From Corynebacterium flavescens (GTDB taxonomy: Bacteria > Actinomycetota > Actinomycetes > Mycobacteriales > Mycobacteriaceae), in assembly GCF_008693105.1 (NCBI RefSeq), contig NZ_VXKK01000031.1:124001-188000 (forward strand): 64,000 nucleotides of DNA. The letters run 5' to 3'. Numbering within the stretch: position 1 is the first letter of the stretch; every line of letters starts with the position of its first letter. Both the position numbers and the translations under genes were made by a program. This document shows, one piece after another, positions 61,384 through 64,000 of this stretch. The notes under the pieces are model-generated. The model was not told the DNA's origin. It worked only from the letters and a program-made list of their open reading frames with translations, and ran no database searches.

Positions 61384-63659
61384 CAGTGGGCTCCTGTTGC
61401 TTCGAAGGTTTCCCCGTACGCGGCGGCGACCTCTTTCTCGCGCTTCGTGGACATGAGGCCGCGTGGCAGGAACATCTCCGATTGCCGGAAGGGTTCCTCG
61501 GAGGTTTCCGGTTCCTGGCCCGCTGCGCGCTCACGAACGGACTGGTAGCAGACCACGAGCGCATTGGCCACCACGATGAGCGCCAAGACCGCGAAGAGGA
61601 TGGAGAGGCTGCCTTGGATGGCGGTGTTGCGCACCACGGCCGCGATGGCCTCCGGCGTGGTAGCCGTGGCGAACTCATTGAGACCTTGGTCCATCGCGTC
61701 CTTAAAGCGAGCGTGGTTGGACCAGTATCCCACCGCTGGGTCGGAGCTGAAGATCTTTTGCCAGGAAGCAGTCATGGTCACGACCAAGTCCCAGGCCAAG
61801 GGAATGGCCGGAATCCACGCCCACTTGTAGAGGCCCTTCTTCACCACCACGACAAGGATGAGGGAAAGGGCAATCGCCGCCAGCAGCTGGTTGGCAATGC
61901 CGAAGAGCGGGAAGAGAACGTTGATGCCACCCAGCGGGTCGGTGACACCCATCAACAGGATGGCTCCCCACAGGGCACAGACCACAACGGTGGAAATCCA
62001 CACGCCCGGGCGCCAGGTCTGGTCACGGAAGCGGCCCAGTCCCGGTATCGCCCCGAGGGAATCAGACATCATAAAGCGGGCGACGCGAGTTCCGGCGTCG
62101 ACTGCGGTGAGGATGAATAGCGCCTCGAACATGATGGCAAAGTGGTACCAGAAGGCCTGCATGGCCGGCGAGCCGAGGAGGTCCGTCATAATCTCCGACA
62201 TACCAAAGGCCAAGGTAGGAGCTCCGCCGGTGCGAGATACAATGGTATGTTCGCCGACAGCCTCGGCTGCGGCATTAAGCTGGTCTGCACTAATTGGCTG
62301 CCCCGGCAGCTGTAGGGTGGCCACAAAGCTGGCGGCACCCTCCTCGGTTCCACCGGTGACGGCAGCGGGAGAGTTCATGGCGAAATAAACGTGACGGTCA
62401 ATGACCACCGCGGTGACCAAGGCCATGACGGCCACGAAGGACTCCATGATCATGCCGCCGTAGCCGATGGAACGCATGTGAGATTCCTTCTCCACCAGCT
62501 TCGGGGTGGTGCCGGAAGAAATCAGCGCGTGGAAGCCAGAGAGCGCACCACAGGCAATCGTGATGAAAAGGAAGGGGAACATGTTGCCGGAAAAGACCGG
62601 CCCGTTGCCCTCAATCGCGAAAGAAGTCACCGCTGGCATCTGGATGAGGGGACGCTCGATGACAATCGCCAGCGCCAACAAGACGATGACGCCGATCTTC
62701 ATGAACGTGGACAGGTAATCGCGGGGTGCGAGCAATAGCCAGACAGGAAGGACGGAGACCACGATGCCGTAGCCAATAAGCGCGAAGGCAAGGGTCTCTT
62801 TAGACCAGGTGAAGGCCTCTACTCCCCAGGCGGTATCCGCCACCCAGCCGCCGCCGACGATGGCAGCCAGCAGCAAGACGATGCCGATGAGGGAGACCTC
62901 TGAGACCTTGCCTGGGCGCAGGTAACGCAGGTACAAGCCCATGAGCAAGGCAATCGGAATCGTCATGGAGATGGAGAAAACACCCCAGGGCGATTCTGCC
63001 AAGGCATTGACCACGATGAGGGAAAGCACCGCGATGATGATGATCATGATGGCGATCGTGGCGATGATTCCGGCTATGCCGCCGACCTTGCCCATCTCGT
63101 CCTCGATCATCTTGCCCAGCGAGCGCCCACGGCGACGCGTGGACACCCACAGGACGAGGTAGTCCTGCACAGCGCCTGCCAGAATGACGCCTAAGACGAT
63201 CCACAGGGTTCCTGGCAGGTAACCCATCTGCGCCGCCATGACCGGGCCGACGAGGGGGCCGGCGCCAGCAATCGCTGCGAAGTGGTGTCCAAAGAGGACT
63301 CGGCGGTCAGTAGGCACGAAGTCCTTGCCATCATTGACGTACTCAGCCGGCGTGGCACGATCGTTGCGGGGCTTGACCACCTTGTATTCGATGAGGCGGG
63401 CATAAAGCGTATATCCGATGACATAGGAGCCAATGGCGGCTAAAACTAGCCATACTGAACTAATTGTTTCCCCGCGGTGCAGTGCCAATACTCCCCATCC
63501 AGCGGCTGCCACCACGGCTGCTACGAGGATGACGAAGGTCTCAACCTTGCCTATGACGCGCTGCGGGCGCACGTTAATGGGCTTCTTTTCACCCTTGACC
63601 TCGACGAAGTCAATATCAGACTTGTCCGGGTCTGCTTGCGGGCCGACTTTTATACTCAC
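61383..63659 (-). CDS. cstA: CstA-family carbon starvation / pyruvate transporter
   Basis: A large membrane carrier; E. coli relatives CstA and BtsT import pyruvate, and CstA was also linked to peptide use. The 758-residue protein has about 18 hydrophobic segments, the N-terminal family block RVLFGHHFAAIAGAGPLVGP near residue 135 and the FHALISSGTTPKLVEKES loop near 395. A polar 45-residue N-terminus is cytosolic. GTG 63659 has GAGGAGAA four bases upstream; the frame runs to 63716 without a better start. It is followed by its YbdD-type partner. Confidence 0.94.
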   Translation of the reverse strand: MSIKVGPQADPDKSDIDFVEVKGEKKPINVRPQRVIGKVETFVILVAAVVAAAGWGVLALHRGETISSVWLVLAAIGSYVIGYTLYARLIEYKVVKPRNDRATPAEYVNDGKDFVPTDRRVLFGHHFAAIAGAGPLVGPVMAAQMGYLPGTLWIVLGVILAGAVQDYLVLWVSTRRRGRSLGKMIEDEMGKVGGIAGIIATIAIMIIIIAVLSLIVVNALAESPWGVFSISMTIPIALLMGLYLRYLRPGKVSEVSLIGIVLLLAAIVGGGWVADTAWGVEAFTWSKETLAFALIGYGIVVSVLPVWLLLAPRDYLSTFMKIGVIVLLALAIVIERPLIQMPAVTSFAIEGNGPVFSGNMFPFLFITIACGALSGFHALISSGTTPKLVEKESHMRSIGYGGMIMESFVAVMALVTAVVIDRHVYFAMNSPAAVTGGTEEGAASFVATLQLPGQPISADQLNAAAEAVGEHTIVSRTGGAPTLAFGMSEIMTDLLGSPAMQAFWYHFAIMFEALFILTAVDAGTRVARFMMSDSLGAIPGLGRFRDQTWRPGVWISTVVVCALWGAILLMGVTDPLGGINVLFPLFGIANQLLAAIALSLILVVVVKKGLYKWAWIPAIPLAWDLVVTMTASWQKIFSSDPAVGYWSNHARFKDAMDQGLNEFATATTPEAIAAVVRNTAIQGSLSILFAVLALIVVANALVVCYQSVRERAAGQEPETSEEPFRQSEMFLPRGLMSTKREKEVAAAYGETFEATGAH

Positions 63660-63743
63660 GCTCTTCTCCTCGACGAAACTGAGCGGATAAATAAAAACTC
63701 GTGGCTCGCCCCGCATGCAGATGCATAGAAGTAGGCCTGTGCT

Positions 63744-63810
63744 ACCCCACGCACTTGACGGTGTGAGCTACGATACAGACTAGTATCACCTATACATAAC
63801 TCACACACAA
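63744..63810 (-). promoter_or_regulatory. Probable control region of cstA with GlxR-like sites
   Basis: TGTGAGCTACGATACA at 63762-63777 matches the cAMP receptor GlxR consensus TGTGANNTANNTCACA in the left half and centre and in three of five right-half bases. CTCACA a few dozen bases on gives an inverted half site, and GATAC/GTATC flank the region between. ACCCCA at 63744 is a possible RamA site. The segment is AT-rich with TATAGG and GATACT boxes on the minus strand. Catabolic control fits a carbon starvation carrier. Sites are inferred from consensus only. Confidence 0.4.
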
Positions 63811-63851
63811 TAGGTTGCGCTATATTCGCTTCACAAACTTCCCAAACATCT

Positions 63852-64000
63852 TCACGAGGCAGTTCCAAACACACGGGCTATGTCAGCACCAACGTCAGCT
63901 GCCGAGCTCAAGTTAGAGGCAGTTGTAAGATGAAGGGTTGCAGCGATACCCGCAGGCTCCGGCTAGAACATCGCGGACTTATCCCAGGCACAAAGAACAT
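63852..64000 (-). other. Coding-like frame interrupted by TAG at the right edge
   Basis: On the minus strand, one frame enters from the window edge (CAWDKSAMF), meets TAG at 63963-63965, and continues with PEPAGIAATLHLTTASNLSS and on to TGA at 63852-63854. The composition is protein-like, but the piece is too short to identify. It may be the end of an upstream gene that has decayed, or chance. Confidence 0.25.

Overview
The window is a stretch of core chromosome from a Corynebacterium species. It is close in gene order to C. glutamicum, C. efficiens and C. diphtheriae but is not identified to species. The evidence is the zwf-opcA-pgl trio, the actinobacterial integration host factor mIHF next to gmk and rpoZ, WhiA with YvcK and RapZ beside UvrC, actinobacterial-type PriA, and a luciferase-like/FMN reductase pair of the CE1758/CE1759 type. 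No rRNA, tRNA, CRISPR array, prophage or insertion sequence was seen.

Layout. (1) 1-4429, plus strand: pentose phosphate genes tal (5' end cut off), zwf, opcA and pgl. (2) 4568-5849: a DUF222/13E12-type HNH endonuclease gene, preceded by two facing DnaA boxes and apparently truncated by an in-frame TAG. (3) 5952-9545, minus: secG, tpiA, pgk, gap; the ppc gene found between tpiA and secG in C. glutamicum is missing here. (4) 10026-15830, minus: whiA, yvcK, rapZ, uvrC and a small PH-domain membrane protein. (5) 15854-20111, minus: riboflavin genes ribH, ribBA, ribE, ribD, then rpe. (6) 20136-28069, minus: rsmB, fmt, def, priA, metK, coaBC. (7) 28350-29589, minus: rpoZ, gmk, mihF. (8) 29870-38233, minus: the pyrimidine operon pyrR-pyrB-pyrC-carA-carB-pyrF. 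(9) 38395-40795, plus: a TIGR01777-type epimerase and two YbjN-like genes. (10) 40881-57899, minus: nusB, efp, an Xaa-Pro peptidase, aroQ-aroB-aroK-aroC, a prepilin peptidase, aroE, mltG, ruvX, alaS, rarA, a phosphotransferase, aspS. (11) 58244-61168, plus: a zinc metallopeptidase, then the flavin monooxygenase/reductase pair. (12) 61201-63659, minus: cstA with its small partner, followed at the right edge by a regulatory gap.

The genes form several coherent units. Carbon enters the oxidative pentose phosphate branch (Zwf, OpcA, Pgl, Tal, Rpe) and lower glycolysis (TpiA, Pgk, GapA). Ribulose-5-phosphate from that branch feeds riboflavin synthesis, which explains rpe next to ribD. Six pyr/car genes give UMP under a PyrR gene at the head of the operon, and five aro genes give chorismate. 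Many starts overlap the preceding stop (fmt/rsmB, rpe/ribD, pyrR/pyrB, carB/pyrF, cstA/ybdD), so translational coupling is common.

Nothing here is a large unknown system. The most interesting signals lie in the gaps and in broken frames: an HNH gene with an intact 57-codon frame beyond its stop, a coding-like frame without a normal start codon that overlaps the start of gap, a nested 61-bp palindrome between coaBC and rpoZ, and a recurring habit of short direct repeats (period mostly 13-16 bp) in gaps between genes. All functional calls were made by reading the sequence; no database search was run.
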